Source: Staphylococcus saprophyticus subsp. saprophyticus ATCC 15305 = NCTC 7292 (GTDB lineage: Bacteria > Bacillota > Bacilli > Staphylococcales > Staphylococcaceae). Taken from it: 64,000 bases of DNA. Both the position numbers and the translations under genes were made by a program. A model generated the notes under the pieces. That model saw nothing but the letters and a program-made list of their open reading frames with translations, made no database searches and was not told the DNA's origin. Positions 55,028-64,000 of the stretch are shown piece after piece. Positions within the stretch are counted from its first letter, which is position 1. Each line of letters opens with the position of its first letter. The stretch spans positions 372,001-436,000 of the forward strand of contig NC_007350.1 in the NCBI RefSeq assembly GCF_000010125.1. Direction: 5' to 3'.

Positions 55028-55933
55028 ATGGAAGCAATTCAACATATTCATCATATTTCAGCAATTGTAGGTAATCCAGAAGAAAATATTCGATTTTACA
55101 GAGATGTATTAAATCTAAAGTTAATTAAAAAAACGGTTAATTATGATGATCCATCCACTTATCATCTTTACTTCTCAAATGGAAATATTGAAAATGGTAC
55201 GATTTTAACGTTTTTCAATTGGCCAAATGCACATAAAGGTCGTAAAGGAAATGGGCAAGTCGAACGCATTGCTTTTAGAATACCTAAAAACTCAAGGGAT
55301 ATTTGGAAAGCACATTTACAAGCACATCAAATTGAAGTAGTAGAAACTAGATTGTTTGATCGTGAAACATTAGAATTTAACGATACACATGACTTACCTT
55401 TAGCATTAGTTGAAGCAGATGACGATAACGACCAAACTGACGCACAGAGTATCATTGGATTTCATGGGGTGACTTTATTATCTAGTCATCCTAAGGCAAC
55501 GTTGAATACACTAGTAAACGATATGGGTCTTCATAAAGTGAACGAAGATGACAATGTGGTACATGTTGAAACAAAAGGCCATTGGCAACATCATGTGATT
55601 ATCAAAAAAGAAAGCGCTCAAATGAATGTTCGTTGGGGTGTTGGTGTTGTTCATCACATTGCTTGGTCAGTTCCAACTGATAAAGTACAACGAGAATGGT
55701 TAGTTAAAATGACTGGTAAAGGTTATCATGTGACTGACGTTAAAGATCGCAACTATTTCAAAGCTATTTATATGAAAGAGCAGGGTGGCATTATCTTTGA
55801 ATTTGCGACAGAAGGCCCTGGTTTTACAGTGGATGAACGATTTGAAACATTAGGTACGCATTTAGTATTACCACCTCAATTTGAAGACAGAAGAGAAACG
55901 ATACTTCAATTGCTACCACCTATTCGTATATAG
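55028..55933 (+). CDS. Second MhqE-type ring-cleaving dioxygenase
   Basis: A 301-residue paralogue of the previous gene: HIHHISAIVGNPEENIRFYRDVLNLKLIKKTVNYDDPST in domain 1, VVHHIAWSVPTDKVQ and the ending IIFEFATEGPGFTVDE in domain 2, with two His and one Glu as metal ligands. The two proteins share the same fold and motifs but have diverged, in particular in the middle, so they may accept different quinones or form a heteromer. AAGGAGG precedes the ATG. It is separated from mhqE by 81 bases and from mhqD by 30. Confidence 0.85.
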   Translation: MEAIQHIHHISAIVGNPEENIRFYRDVLNLKLIKKTVNYDDPSTYHLYFSNGNIENGTILTFFNWPNAHKGRKGNGQVERIAFRIPKNSRDIWKAHLQAHQIEVVETRLFDRETLEFNDTHDLPLALVEADDDNDQTDAQSIIGFHGVTLLSSHPKATLNTLVNDMGLHKVNEDDNVVHVETKGHWQHHVIIKKESAQMNVRWGVGVVHHIAWSVPTDKVQREWLVKMTGKGYHVTDVKDRNYFKAIYMKEQGGIIFEFATEGPGFTVDERFETLGTHLVLPPQFEDRRETILQLLPPIRI

Positions 55934-55963
55934 AAAATAGATATAAGAGGAGGCACACTTGAT

Positions 55964-56566
55964 ATGGAACATATTTTTAGAGAAGGTGAAGCAAATGCAC
56001 CTACATTGATTTTACTACACGGGACAGGTGGAGATGAAAGTGATTTATTACCATTAAGTCAGCTACTTAACCCTAAGTATAATGTGTTAAGTATAAGAGG
56101 TGAAGTATCTGAGAATGGAATGAACCGTTTCTTCAAACGTCACGGTGAAGGACAATACGATATAGAGGATTTAAACTTTCGAACAGATAGACTCATTGCA
56201 TTTTTAAAAGAAGCTGCTGAACGCTATGGTTTTGATTTATCGCTAGCAATTCCTGTAGGTTTTTCAAACGGTTCTAATATTGCAATCAGCATGATTTTAC
56301 ATCAGGACATTTCATTTCAAACAGCACTGTTATATGCACCACTTTATCCGGTGAATGATGCGAATGATAAAGATTTAAGTGGTATGCATGTATTACTTTC
56401 AATGGGTGAACATGACCCAATTGTTACAAGCAAAGATAGTCAAAATGTCATTGATTTATTCGAAAACCGTGGTGCAAATGTCACGCAAGTTTGGGTGAAT
56501 AGTCACGAACTGACTCAAGCAGGTGTGGTAGCGGGTCGAGACTTATTAAACAATATTTTTAAATAA
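55964..56566 (+). CDS. mhqD: MhqD-type carboxylesterase/phospholipase
   Basis: A 200-residue alpha/beta hydrolase of the phospholipase/carboxylesterase family. LLHGTGGDESDLLPLSQLLNP near residue 19 is the oxyanion region, VGFSNGSNIAISM near 101 the nucleophile elbow with Ser, GEHDPIVT near 145 the catalytic Asp and NSHELTQAG near 180 the His. MhqD works with ring-cleaving dioxygenases in quinone detoxification, likely on products or on ester derivatives. AGAGGAGG precedes the ATG. Confidence 0.87.
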   Translation: MEHIFREGEANAPTLILLHGTGGDESDLLPLSQLLNPKYNVLSIRGEVSENGMNRFFKRHGEGQYDIEDLNFRTDRLIAFLKEAAERYGFDLSLAIPVGFSNGSNIAISMILHQDISFQTALLYAPLYPVNDANDKDLSGMHVLLSMGEHDPIVTSKDSQNVIDLFENRGANVTQVWVNSHELTQAGVVAGRDLLNNIFK

Positions 56567-56694
56567 TTTCCCAATATAAGTCACCATTTGTTATACATGA
56601 TACAAAGTGTAGATGGCTTGTGGCGATTTCAATTTTAGAAAATGAAGTCAATCTAGACTATAATATATGGATAATAGAAAAGGTGGCGATCATA

Positions 56695-57249
56695 ATGAAT
56701 CATCAAGCGTTGATAGTGATGGATATGCAAAATGGTATTGTAAATGGTTTGCAGCAAAAAGAAAATGTAATAGCTAATAATCAAAAAGCAATTGAACACG
56801 CGCGTCGTAATAGTGTGGCAGTCATTTTTGTACGTGTTGCGTTTACAGGTGAATATATGGAAGTTTCACCAAATAATAAAATGTTTTCGCAAATGAAAGC
56901 AAAAGGCGTGCCTATGAATAAACAAGATGAATCAACTCAAATTGTTGAAGCATTGAATCGCCAAGCAAAGGAACCCCTTGTAACGAAGCATCGATTAAGT
57001 GCGTTTACTGGTAGTAATTTAGAGGTGTTATTACGCGGTTTGCAAGTTGATCATCTTGTACTTACAGGTGTGAGTACGAGCGGTGTCGTATTATCTACAG
57101 CAGTTGAAGCGGCAGACAAAGATTATAAGCTAACGCTATTATCAGATGCAATGGCCGATCAAGATGTAGAAAAACATCAATTTTTAATCAATAAAATATT
57201 AACGCGTTATGCAGATGTGACAACAGTAGAAGCATGGTGTAACAGTTAA
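56695..57249 (+). CDS. Isochorismatase-like hydrolase lacking the nucleophilic Cys
   Basis: A 184-residue isochorismatase-fold protein. IVMDMQNGIVNG at residues 7-18 is the Asp motif and VTKHRLSAFTGSNLEV near 96-111 carries the Lys region. The nucleophile motif that usually reads GVxTxxCVxST is GVSTSGVVLSTA here, so the Cys is Val. True isochorismatases lack Cys too, whereas amidases of the family need it, so hydrolysis by a thioester intermediate is excluded. The ATG at 56695 with AAAAGGTGG is preferred over 56620. It lies 128 bases after mhqD and may be read from that operon or from its own promoter. Confidence 0.78.
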   Translation: MNHQALIVMDMQNGIVNGLQQKENVIANNQKAIEHARRNSVAVIFVRVAFTGEYMEVSPNNKMFSQMKAKGVPMNKQDESTQIVEALNRQAKEPLVTKHRLSAFTGSNLEVLLRGLQVDHLVLTGVSTSGVVLSTAVEAADKDYKLTLLSDAMADQDVEKHQFLINKILTRYADVTTVEAWCNS

Positions 57250-57259
57250 AATAAAAATA

Positions 57260-57335
57260 AAGGCCCTATGTATATTTCAAACATTTACATGACTATAGCA
57301 TTAATCATGTCGTTGAAATCATAACATAGGGCTTT
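57260..57335. terminator. Bidirectional terminator between isochorismatase and DASS genes
   Basis: Outer arms GCCCTATGT (57263-57271) and ACATAGGGC (57324-57332), inner stems ATTTCAA/TTGAAAT and ACATGA/TCATGT. It is flanked by AAA on the left and TTTA on the right and lies between convergent genes. Confidence 0.78.
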
Positions 57336-57339
57336 ATAG

Positions 57340-58755
57340 TTACATAAGGCCGATGAGTTTCATCCATAAAGAGCCGATACCTAACCATACAATAAAGTAA
57401 AATATCGCAAGTACGGCATTCATCGTCCACCATCGATTTTGAGAAACATAGCCTGCTGAATATAAAATAGGTGCAGGACCACTACTATAATGTGTAGTAG
57501 ATGCCATTAAATTACCGAAGAAACCTAACATTAACGCACTGAAAAGTGGTGGTGCACCAGTAGCGATAGCGACGCCTAATAATGCTGAGTACATAGCACT
57601 TACATGCGCGGTTGAACTAGCAAATAAATAATGAGAATAGAAGTAGAATAAGATTAATAGTACTAACACGATTGGCCAACTAAGACCTCCTAAACTACCT
57701 GAGATAGACTTACTTAGCCAAGAAATAAAGCCCAGTTCATTAAGTTGGTTAGCCATCATTACTAATATTGAGAACCATACTAATGTATTCCAAGCACCAG
57801 TTTCTTTGAGTACGTCACTCCAAGTAAGGACACCGGTAATGAGTAATAAGGATAGTGCGATAAAAGCGGTTAATGTCGCATTGATATTTAACGTACTACC
57901 TAATACCCAAAGTGCAAGTGCAACGAGAAAGATGCTAACCATAAATTTTTCACTGGTCGCCATTTTACCCATATCTTTAAGCTCGTTTTGAGCCCAAGAT
58001 TTCGCATTAGCAGTTTCTTTAATTTCTGGAGGATACATTTTATAAATAATTAATGGCACAAGGATTAACGATATGATGCCAGGGATGAGTGCTGCAATAA
58101 ACCATTGCATCCAGGTAATATCTACGCCTTGATGTTTCGCTAAAGATTGAGCCAAAGGGTTGCCTGCCATGGCAGTAAGAAACATGGCAGCTGTAATAAG
58201 GTTGCCGTGGAATTCTGTAAAGATAAGGAATCCACCCATTTTACGTTGGGTACCATCTTCAGGTTTTGATCCAAATGAACGGGAAAGTGCATTAATGATT
58301 GGAAACATAATACCACCAGCACGTGCTGTATTACTTGGTGTGGCAGGTGCTAAGATTAAATCTACACCAATCAATGAATAGCCCAAGCCTAAAGTTTTCT
58401 TACCGAATAATTTAACAAATTGTAAGGCGATGCGTCGGCCTAGACCTGTTTTTACAAATCCTCTTGAAATAAAAAATGCCATTGCTATAAGCCAAATACT
58501 ACTATTTCCAAATCCAGAAACTGCAGTGTCTATCTTAACGGTTTGCGTTAATACCGCGAGTGTAAAACCAATCATTGCAACGGCGCCTATTGGAAGAGGT
58601 TGTGTAATACAACCAATAATTGTTGCTACAAAAATTGCAAACATATGCCATGCGCCAACATCTAAGCCTTCTGGTCTAATTGGGGTAAGTAGCCAGATAA
58701 TGATACCAATCAATATGGGAAAGATAAATTTTCTGTAGTGGATGTCACTATTCAT
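57340..58755 (-). CDS. DASS family anion:sodium symporter, 2-oxoglutarate/malate type
   Basis: A 471-residue transporter with about 12 helices, of the divalent anion:Na+ symporter family. LAPATPSNTARAGG near residue 147 is the first S-N-T substrate and sodium motif, and the second lies in the ASSTAHVSAMYSA segment near 383. These residues and the plastid-like SodiT1 pattern point to dicarboxylates such as 2-oxoglutarate and malate. The ATG at 58755 follows AAAGGTGC; the longer frame to 58875 adds an unrelated N-terminal extension. It is monocistronic, ended by the hairpin at 57260-57335. Confidence 0.82.
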   Translation of the reverse strand: MNSDIHYRKFIFPILIGIIIWLLTPIRPEGLDVGAWHMFAIFVATIIGCITQPLPIGAVAMIGFTLAVLTQTVKIDTAVSGFGNSSIWLIAMAFFISRGFVKTGLGRRIALQFVKLFGKKTLGLGYSLIGVDLILAPATPSNTARAGGIMFPIINALSRSFGSKPEDGTQRKMGGFLIFTEFHGNLITAAMFLTAMAGNPLAQSLAKHQGVDITWMQWFIAALIPGIISLILVPLIIYKMYPPEIKETANAKSWAQNELKDMGKMATSEKFMVSIFLVALALWVLGSTLNINATLTAFIALSLLLITGVLTWSDVLKETGAWNTLVWFSILVMMANQLNELGFISWLSKSISGSLGGLSWPIVLVLLILFYFYSHYLFASSTAHVSAMYSALLGVAIATGAPPLFSALMLGFFGNLMASTTHYSSGPAPILYSAGYVSQNRWWTMNAVLAIFYFIVWLGIGSLWMKLIGLM

Positions 58756-58973
58756 ATTATGATGCACCTTTCTTGTCCTTTTATTTGATAAAAAACTAAA
58801 TATAGTACAAGTATATGATATTAAAATCGTATTTAAGCAAACTAGCGTAGAATAGGCAACTAGAGCGCTTACCACACTAAATTTAACATCATATCCTATT
58901 AATTTATTATAAGATTTTTCATAATAATTATAGTTCTGTCAAAACCTTATGTAAAGCTAGCTTTTAGAAAAAT

Positions 58974-59027
58974 AATGGCAACATCATTAACTTATAGCGT
59001 ATAAGTTAATGATGTTGCCATTTACAG
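58974..59027 (-). terminator. Long terminator after the YkvI-like gene
   Basis: Perfect 22-base arms (58974-58995 and 59001-59022, each reading AATGGCAACATCATTAACTT onward on its own strand) around a 5-base loop. On the minus strand TATTTTTCT follows, so it terminates the YkvI-like transcript. The stem is much longer than needed for termination. Confidence 0.82.
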
Positions 59028-59074
59028 AGATATTTTATTGTAATAAGCAATAGTTTAGCATTTTTAAATGGGGG

Positions 59075-60130
59075 TTATTTACGTGAAATACCTTTTATCA
59101 AAATTGGAAATAATAATATAAAACCAAAGATCCCCATAACAGGAAATACTTTTCCTATTAAATCAATAAACCCAATGAAGGTCGTAGCAAAGGTAAGGAC
59201 TGCCATACAAATAATCATAATATAATAATGTTTGCTATAAGGTCTTGTAAATCTAGAAGCAAATGCATACATAAGACCCACGACAGTATTATAAATAACT
59301 AATATCATAACGATAGACATAAATAAACCAATCATAGGAGAAATTTCTTTTGCTAATAATAGTGATGGCAGTGCGACATCTTTTATGTGAGAGAATTGCG
59401 ATACCATGCCTAAGTTTAACATAAGCAATAGGAAAGTAATGATTAAGCCACCTATCATGCCTCCGTAAACAGAGGAAGATTTAAATTTTAAACGACCTCC
59501 CATTACAGATAAAAAGCTGAACGCTGCTGCAATTTGTAAGCTCCCATAGTTAATTGCATCGAACCACCACCATTGATCAGAACGAGTCCCGGTATTCGCG
59601 TATTGATTGGGATCACTAAAGCTGAGTGAACCGGTCATTAAATAATACATAGCAATAATAGTAACGATAATAACTAAAAAAGGTGTGACCATACCTAGAA
59701 TTGCGATGAGGCGTTCAAATTTTAAGAATAATGTTATTAAAATAATTGAAATTAAAAGTACAGAACTCAATGCATATGGTATATTAAAACTTTCATGAAT
59801 CGTTGAAACCCCACCTGCCGTCATAATCATAGCGAGTGCAAGTAGAAATAAAGTTAAGATGATATCAAATAAAGTGGCAATACGCTTGGGTAAATAATAC
59901 TTTATAGGTCCAGTGTGATTATGTGCATTTAATTTATAGCCAGTTTGGAGTACAAAAATGCCACCTAGAGTGACAATACAACCCGTTATAATCACGCCCC
60001 AGATACTGTAATTGCCATTACTGGTAAAGAATTGGAATATTTCTTGACCTGTAGCAAATCCAGCGCCTACAACCACACCAACAAAAGCAAATGCCACAAT
60101 AATAATTTCTTTTAAACTTGTCATAGTCAT
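59075..60130 (-). CDS. YkvI-type membrane protein
   Basis: A 351-residue protein with about 10 hydrophobic helices in the LeuT-like fold family represented by YkvI. FAFVGVVVGAGFATGQEIFQFF near residues 13-34 contains the unwound first helix typical of sodium or proton coupled amino acid transporters, and the C-terminal IDLIGKVFPVMGIFGFILLF completes it. The substrate is unknown. ATG 60130 with GAAAGG 5 bases upstream is preferred; MTSLK at 60124 is an alternative. It stands alone upstream of the DASS gene with the hairpin at 58974 between them. Confidence 0.78.
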   Translation of the reverse strand: MTMTSLKEIIIVAFAFVGVVVGAGFATGQEIFQFFTSNGNYSIWGVIITGCIVTLGGIFVLQTGYKLNAHNHTGPIKYYLPKRIATLFDIILTLFLLALAMIMTAGGVSTIHESFNIPYALSSVLLISIILITLFLKFERLIAILGMVTPFLVIIVTIIAMYYLMTGSLSFSDPNQYANTGTRSDQWWWFDAINYGSLQIAAAFSFLSVMGGRLKFKSSSVYGGMIGGLIITFLLLMLNLGMVSQFSHIKDVALPSLLLAKEISPMIGLFMSIVMILVIYNTVVGLMYAFASRFTRPYSKHYYIMIICMAVLTFATTFIGFIDLIGKVFPVMGIFGFILLFPILIKGISRK

Positions 60131-60445
60131 ATAAATCCTTTCAATGGTGTAGATAATATAAATGTCATTCATATATATACTCACAATTTATTATTTTAGC
60201 TTAAAATAAAATAAATTGAAAAGAAAAAGTATTTTTGATAAGAACAATTGTATTTTTAGAGAGAACTTAAAAGTGCGCACATAAACGTATTTAGATTAAT
60301 GGTTTATCAAAGTGGGTAAATGATGAAGGTTCTTTGGATGCGTTAAATTTAAAAATTTGATAGTATGTTTATTTATTATGTGATAAATGTTTAAAGTGAT
60401 TTGGAAGATAACGAAATTTAATCTGTATAAGAGAGAGGGAACAAA
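60131..60445. other. 315-base gap without a recognised gene
   Basis: AT-rich intergenic region between two divergent genes. It must contain both promoters, but I see no outstanding consensus match, palindrome or riboswitch-like element in it. Confidence 0.45.
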
Positions 60446-62245
60446 GTGACTTTATTAAACTTACCACTAACATTACTCATTGTTATCTTTTTAGCGTTGG
60501 GTATTTTTAGCCAATGGTTCGCCGATAAAATAAAATGGCCATCCATCGTTGTTATGGCTATTGTAGGGTTGCTTGTGGGCCCTATTTTTGGATTGATTAA
60601 CCCTCAAGAAAGTCTGGGTCAAGAGGTGTTTAGCCCACTCGTTTCGTTGGCAGTTGCAATCATCTTGTTTGAAGGTAGCAGTAACTTAGATTTTCGTGAG
60701 TTAAAAGGTATCTCTAAAGCAGTTATAAGAATCATTACTGTGGGGGCAGTGATTGCTTGGATTTTAGGATCCATGGCTTTACATTTTGTATTAGGTTTCT
60801 CAGTAACGATATCACTTGTATTAGGTGGTTTATTTTTAATTACGGGTCCTACCGTGATTCAGCCATTATTAAAACAAGCAAAAGTTAGGAAAAGTGTAGA
60901 TTCCATCTTAAGGTGGGAAAGTATTATTCTTGATCCTATTGGACCAATGTTAGCGTTAGGTGCATTTTATGTTTTTCAAATCGTAGAGCAAGGTTTTGAG
61001 ATTCAAATTATTTTAAGTTTTGCTTTACGTTTTGTTATTGCCATTGTTATAGGTTTTGGTGCTTCTTATTTATTTATGATGCTCATTAAAAGAGATCTCA
61101 TTCCACAAAATTTAATGCCACCCATCCAATTGGTTTTTATTTTACTTATTTTTGCAATATGTGATGAAATATTGCATGAATCAGGGCTACTTGCGGTAAC
61201 CATATTTGGGTTAATGATGGCACGTATGAAGCGTCATGATTTGATCTTTAAAGAATCAGATCATTTTATTGAAAATGCATCTTCTATTATGGTTTCTACC
61301 GTCTTTATATTAATTACGTCTTCGTTAACTTTAAATGTGTTAGAAAGTATTATATCGTGGAAACTATTTATATTCTGTGCAGTCATGATTATATTAGTCA
61401 GACCTATTTCTATATTGTTATCTACGATGAATACTGAGATTTCTAAACGGGAAAGAGCTATGGTTTCAATGATGGCACCACGAGGTATTGTCGTACTTAC
61501 TGTTGCACAGTTCTTTGGAGGCTTATTTGTAGAAAAAGGAACACCCATGGCAGAATACATCACGCCTGTTACATTTGGATTAGTATTTATAACTGTGGTC
61601 ATTTATGGCTTTAGTTTTCTACCGTTAAGCAAAATGATGCACCTTTCAAGTACGGAACCACCGGGCGTCATTATTGTTGGAGAAAGTGAATTTTCATTTC
61701 ATTTAGGTGCGAAATTGAGGGAACATCACATTCCAGTTATGACTTTTAATTTATTTAATAACACATCAAAACGAGCACAGGAATTAGATTTTGAAGTATT
61801 TGAAGGCAATTTATTATCTAGTAATGATCGTATATATGCCGATATGACACGTTACAATAAATGTTTATTAATGACTCAATCTTTTGTGTTCAATAGTTTG
61901 GCGTTTAATGAATTAGTGCCTGAGTTTGGTTTGAAAAATGTCAACATGATGCCAGTTTCTTTTAGTGATGAACATGCGCGAAGTAACTTAGATGGACCAA
62001 TTAGAAATCACATACTATTTGATTCTGATTTTACGTCGCATTGGTTTAATCGCTATATCGTCGAACATAATATTTTAGAAATGCCAGTTTCGAGTAAGGA
62101 TAATTTAACGGCTTATGACATGGTCCTCTATCATATTGATGATAATAACGAAGTCACATTTAAACGTGATAATCAAAATATTACAAATTCAGAAGAAGGT
62201 ATGATTGGCTATTTAAAAGATGCTTATTTACATTCGAATATATAA
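60446..62245 (+). CDS. CPA1 family Na+(K+)/H+ antiporter with C-terminal regulatory domain
   Basis: A 599-residue cation:proton antiporter. About 12 helices cover residues 1-400 with VGLLVGPIFGL, AIILFEGSSNLDFRELK (family acidic pair in helix 4), FLITGPTVIQPLL (pocket) and SILRWESIILDPIGPMLAL (helix 6 Asp-Pro pair). Residues 410-599 include GVIIVGESEFSFHLGAKL and GNLLSSNDRIYADM, a TrkA-N like nucleotide-binding domain that may regulate transport. Start is GTG with AGAGAGAGGG upstream. It is monocistronic and ends at a bidirectional terminator shared with fbp. Confidence 0.86.
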   Translation: MTLLNLPLTLLIVIFLALGIFSQWFADKIKWPSIVVMAIVGLLVGPIFGLINPQESLGQEVFSPLVSLAVAIILFEGSSNLDFRELKGISKAVIRIITVGAVIAWILGSMALHFVLGFSVTISLVLGGLFLITGPTVIQPLLKQAKVRKSVDSILRWESIILDPIGPMLALGAFYVFQIVEQGFEIQIILSFALRFVIAIVIGFGASYLFMMLIKRDLIPQNLMPPIQLVFILLIFAICDEILHESGLLAVTIFGLMMARMKRHDLIFKESDHFIENASSIMVSTVFILITSSLTLNVLESIISWKLFIFCAVMIILVRPISILLSTMNTEISKRERAMVSMMAPRGIVVLTVAQFFGGLFVEKGTPMAEYITPVTFGLVFITVVIYGFSFLPLSKMMHLSSTEPPGVIIVGESEFSFHLGAKLREHHIPVMTFNLFNNTSKRAQELDFEVFEGNLLSSNDRIYADMTRYNKCLLMTQSFVFNSLAFNELVPEFGLKNVNMMPVSFSDEHARSNLDGPIRNHILFDSDFTSHWFNRYIVEHNILEMPVSSKDNLTAYDMVLYHIDDNNEVTFKRDNQNITNSEEGMIGYLKDAYLHSNI

Positions 62246-62246
62246 A

Positions 62247-62294
62247 AAATCCCCGTCCATACAGATTGAAAATCATGTGTGAACGGGGTTTTTT
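62247..62294. terminator. Bidirectional terminator between the antiporter and fbp
   Basis: AAAATCCCCGTCCATAC (62246-62262) pairs with GTGTGAACGGGGTTTT (62277-62292) with a mismatch and a bulge. A run of A on the left and T on the right makes it a terminator for both convergent genes. Confidence 0.85.
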
Positions 62295-62305
62295 ATAAAT
62301 ACTGA

Positions 62306-64000
62306 TTAGTTAACATAACGATCATGCATAAGTTCTTTTAAAATATCGATTTTTTCTTGAATATCTTGTCCGGTGTTTGTATGTCTTATTTTTTGTCGTT
62401 GTAACTCCTTATCGACGACACGACGTATAGAAAGTTCATCAGCGCCATTCAGTAAAACATGTTTTTTGGAATTAAAATGTTGGTGTGCGACTAGTTGCAT
62501 ACCAAATGAATTATAAAGTAATGTATAACCTGCGATACCTGTTGTTGACTGATAAGCTTTCGAAAAGCCTCCATCAATCACAATCATTTTTCCTTCAGCT
62601 TTAATTGGATCTTCACCATCTATTTCTTTGACAGGTGTATGCCCATTGATAATGTGCCCTTGTTCAGGGTCTAAGCCAAAATCTTTGAGCATTTTTTTAC
62701 ACATATTAACATCCTCACGCAAATGGTAGTAAGGGTTTTTAGTTTCTTTATGCGCTGTTTTGTCTTTAATAAAGTAACGCTCGAAAGTCGTCATAGCGCG
62801 TTTGCCAAATAGTGAAGAGTATTTACCAGTCCAAAGATACCATACTAAATCTGTGGCTAAATCGTCTTGAATATCTTTGTGATCAAAAGCTTCTCTGACG
62901 TAATCTTCAAAATGGTCTAATAAATCTCTGCCATAGCATTTCACATCGTTGATAACCATTGATTCCATTTCACCATTTTCATCTACTGGAATACAGCCGT
63001 GAATCAATAAATTACCGTTATAAGGTAGGTAAAGCGTGCCTTTTTGCATAAGGAAGGTCATATGTCGTTTCAATTTTTCTGATTGTTGGACAGATAATAA
63101 TAGTTTATCCATCACTTCTGACTCTTCGTCTGTGAGTTTGTTTGGACCATTTGGGTCAATCGTTTGGAAACAAGTATTTTCTAATGGATATGTTTTTCCA
63201 TAGAGTGTTGCTTCATTTTTTTCATAATTAATACTTTCTAATACCAATCGTTCTTCCATTTCAAAAGTAGGGCGACGTTTAATGATTGGTGCCTCTAATT
63301 TAAATTGTATGATGGCGATGGCTTGATGAATTTTTGTGATTTGTTCAAGTTCTAATTCAGTTAAGCCTTCAGCATTTTTAGGTCTGAATGCTTTGTTTTT
63401 TCCATCATAATGTTTTTCTGCAAGGGTTAATAAGGGTCTTAAATTGATACCATAAGCATCCTCGATAATGTCTAAGTTATCATAACGTGCACAAATGCGA
63501 AGTAGGTTTGCAAGGCAAACTTTGGAACCTGCATAGGCACCAATCCAAAGGACATCATGATTTCCCCATTGAATATCTACTGAAGGATAATCAATCAGTG
63601 TTTCCATAATTTTATCAGGTTCTGGTCCTCTGTCGTAGATATCGCCAACAACATGAAGGTGATCCACTACAAGGTGCTGAACTGTGAAAGATAAGCCAAT
63701 GATCAAATCATCTGATTGTTCTAGCTCTATGATTTGATTAATTAATGTTTCATAATAAGAATGTTTATTATTATATTTATTACTTTTATATAACAGTTCT
63801 TCTATAATAAAGACGTAATTTTTTGGTAAAGATTTGCGTAACTTTGTGCGCGTGTATTTGGATGAAGCATAGGTGATTAGTTTTATCAGACGATTAATCG
63901 TTGTAATGTACCACTCATTGAGCTCGGATTTTGAGCTAAAGCTGTTTTTAATTATTTTAAGTTTTTCTTCAGGATAGTATACAAGCGCAGAAAATTCATT
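62306..64000 (-). CDS. fbp: Class III fructose-1,6-bisphosphatase (N terminus beyond the window)
   Basis: The last about 564 residues of a class III fructose-1,6-bisphosphatase, the gluconeogenic enzyme of Firmicutes. The frame is open to the window edge; full-length Staphylococcus aureus Fbp is 654 residues, so about 90 residues are missing. Metallophosphatase motifs are [28 protein letters not shown] and [47 protein letters not shown], identical in pattern to relatives. The first usable start in the window, TTG 63706, is internal; the frame continues upstream as [12 protein letters not shown] and [14 protein letters not shown]. Confidence 0.95.
   Translation of the reverse strand, partial: NEFSALVYYPEEKLKIIKNSFSSKSELNEWYITTINRLIKLITYASSKYTRTKLRKSLPKNYVFIIEELLYKSNKYNNKHSYYETLINQIIELEQSDDLIIGLSFTVQHLVVDHLHVVGDIYDRGPEPDKIMETLIDYPSVDIQWGNHDVLWIGAYAGSKVCLANLLRICARYDNLDIIEDAYGINLRPLLTLAEKHYDGKNKAFRPKNAEGLTELELEQITKIHQAIAIIQFKLEAPIIKRRPTFEMEERLVLESINYEKNEATLYGKTYPLENTCFQTIDPNGPNKLTDEESEVMDKLLLSVQQSEKLKRHMTFLMQKGTLYLPYNGNLLIHGCIPVDENGEMESMVINDVKCYGRDLLDHFEDYVREAFDHKDIQDDLATDLVWYLWTGKYSSLFGKRAMTTFERYFIKDKTAHKETKNPYYHLREDVNMCKKMLKDFGLDPEQGHIINGHTPVKEIDGEDPIKAEGKMIVIDGGFSKAYQSTTGIAGYTLLYNSFGMQLVAHQHFNSKKHVLLNGADELSIRRVVDKELQRQKIRHTNTGQDIQEKIDILKELMHDRYVN

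Overview
The window is a low-G+C Firmicutes chromosome segment, almost certainly from a coagulase-negative Staphylococcus. Several gene sets support this: tarI-tarJ-tarL-tarS for ribitol wall teichoic acid, sortase A, the Nan sialic acid locus with staphylococcal gene order, the mhqR-mhqE-mhqD quinone locus, a class III fructose-1,6-bisphosphatase, and poly-gamma-glutamate capBCAED. The species cannot be fixed from the sequence alone. I see no tRNA, rRNA, CRISPR array, insertion sequence or prophage.

Layout. 0.2-8.2 kb holds small metabolic genes: a D-cysteine desulfhydrase-like enzyme, a thioesterase, a thioredoxin-like protein, a GNAT acetyltransferase, an esterase, an EamA transporter broken by a stop codon, an AraC regulator, an M20 peptidase and a small exported protein. 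8.6-13.1 kb is the poly-gamma-glutamate capsule operon capB-capC-capA-capE-capD; the 52-residue capE is easily missed. 13.3-20.6 kb has a class III aminotransferase and the tarIJLS teichoic acid cluster. 20.7-25.7 kb has a self-contained ECF transporter and a large AraC-type regulator. 26-31 kb is a LacI-controlled pentitol operon (regulator, MFS transporter, xylulokinase, polyol dehydrogenase) with matching operators and a cre site; its transporter is frameshifted. 31-35.4 kb has a short membrane peptide, a HAD hydrolase, a second M20 gene broken by a stop codon, a GNAT enzyme and sortase A. 35.4-40.8 kb is the sialic acid locus nanE/nanR/nanK/nanA/nanT. 40.8-45.6 kb mixes redox enzymes with relics: a decayed XRE regulator and a bgl operon collapsed into a licT-bglA deletion scar. 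45.8-51.7 kb has a tubby-like protein, a heterodimeric ABC exporter, a small GNAT protein and a zinc-binding lipoprotein. 51.8-57.2 kb has an aldehyde dehydrogenase and the quinone-responsive mhqR-mhqE-mhqE2-mhqD cluster. 57.3-64 kb has a DASS anion symporter, a YkvI-type membrane protein, a CPA1 antiporter and the 3' part of fbp.

How the genes work together. Two surface polymer systems (poly-gamma-glutamate and glycosylated ribitol teichoic acid) sit side by side, with sortase A further along. Two carbon catabolic units (pentitols, sialic acid) each pair a local repressor operator with a cre site, so both look subject to CcpA catabolite repression. Quinone and electrophile defence is represented by catE with a QsrR-type operator and by the mhq cluster with MhqR-type operators.

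The most notable feature is the number of lesions: two in-frame stops, two frameshifts, one ATA start codon, a deletion fusion and a truncated regulator. They fall in dispensable functions while core genes are intact, which fits ongoing gene loss, though assembly errors remain possible for the single-base cases. I did not find a convincing undescribed multigene system. The best leads are regulatory: a 35-residue toxin-like peptide gene, a candidate small RNA of about 65 nt, a structured tarL-tarS spacer, a terminator embedded in a coding sequence, and a dispersed hairpin repeat family.
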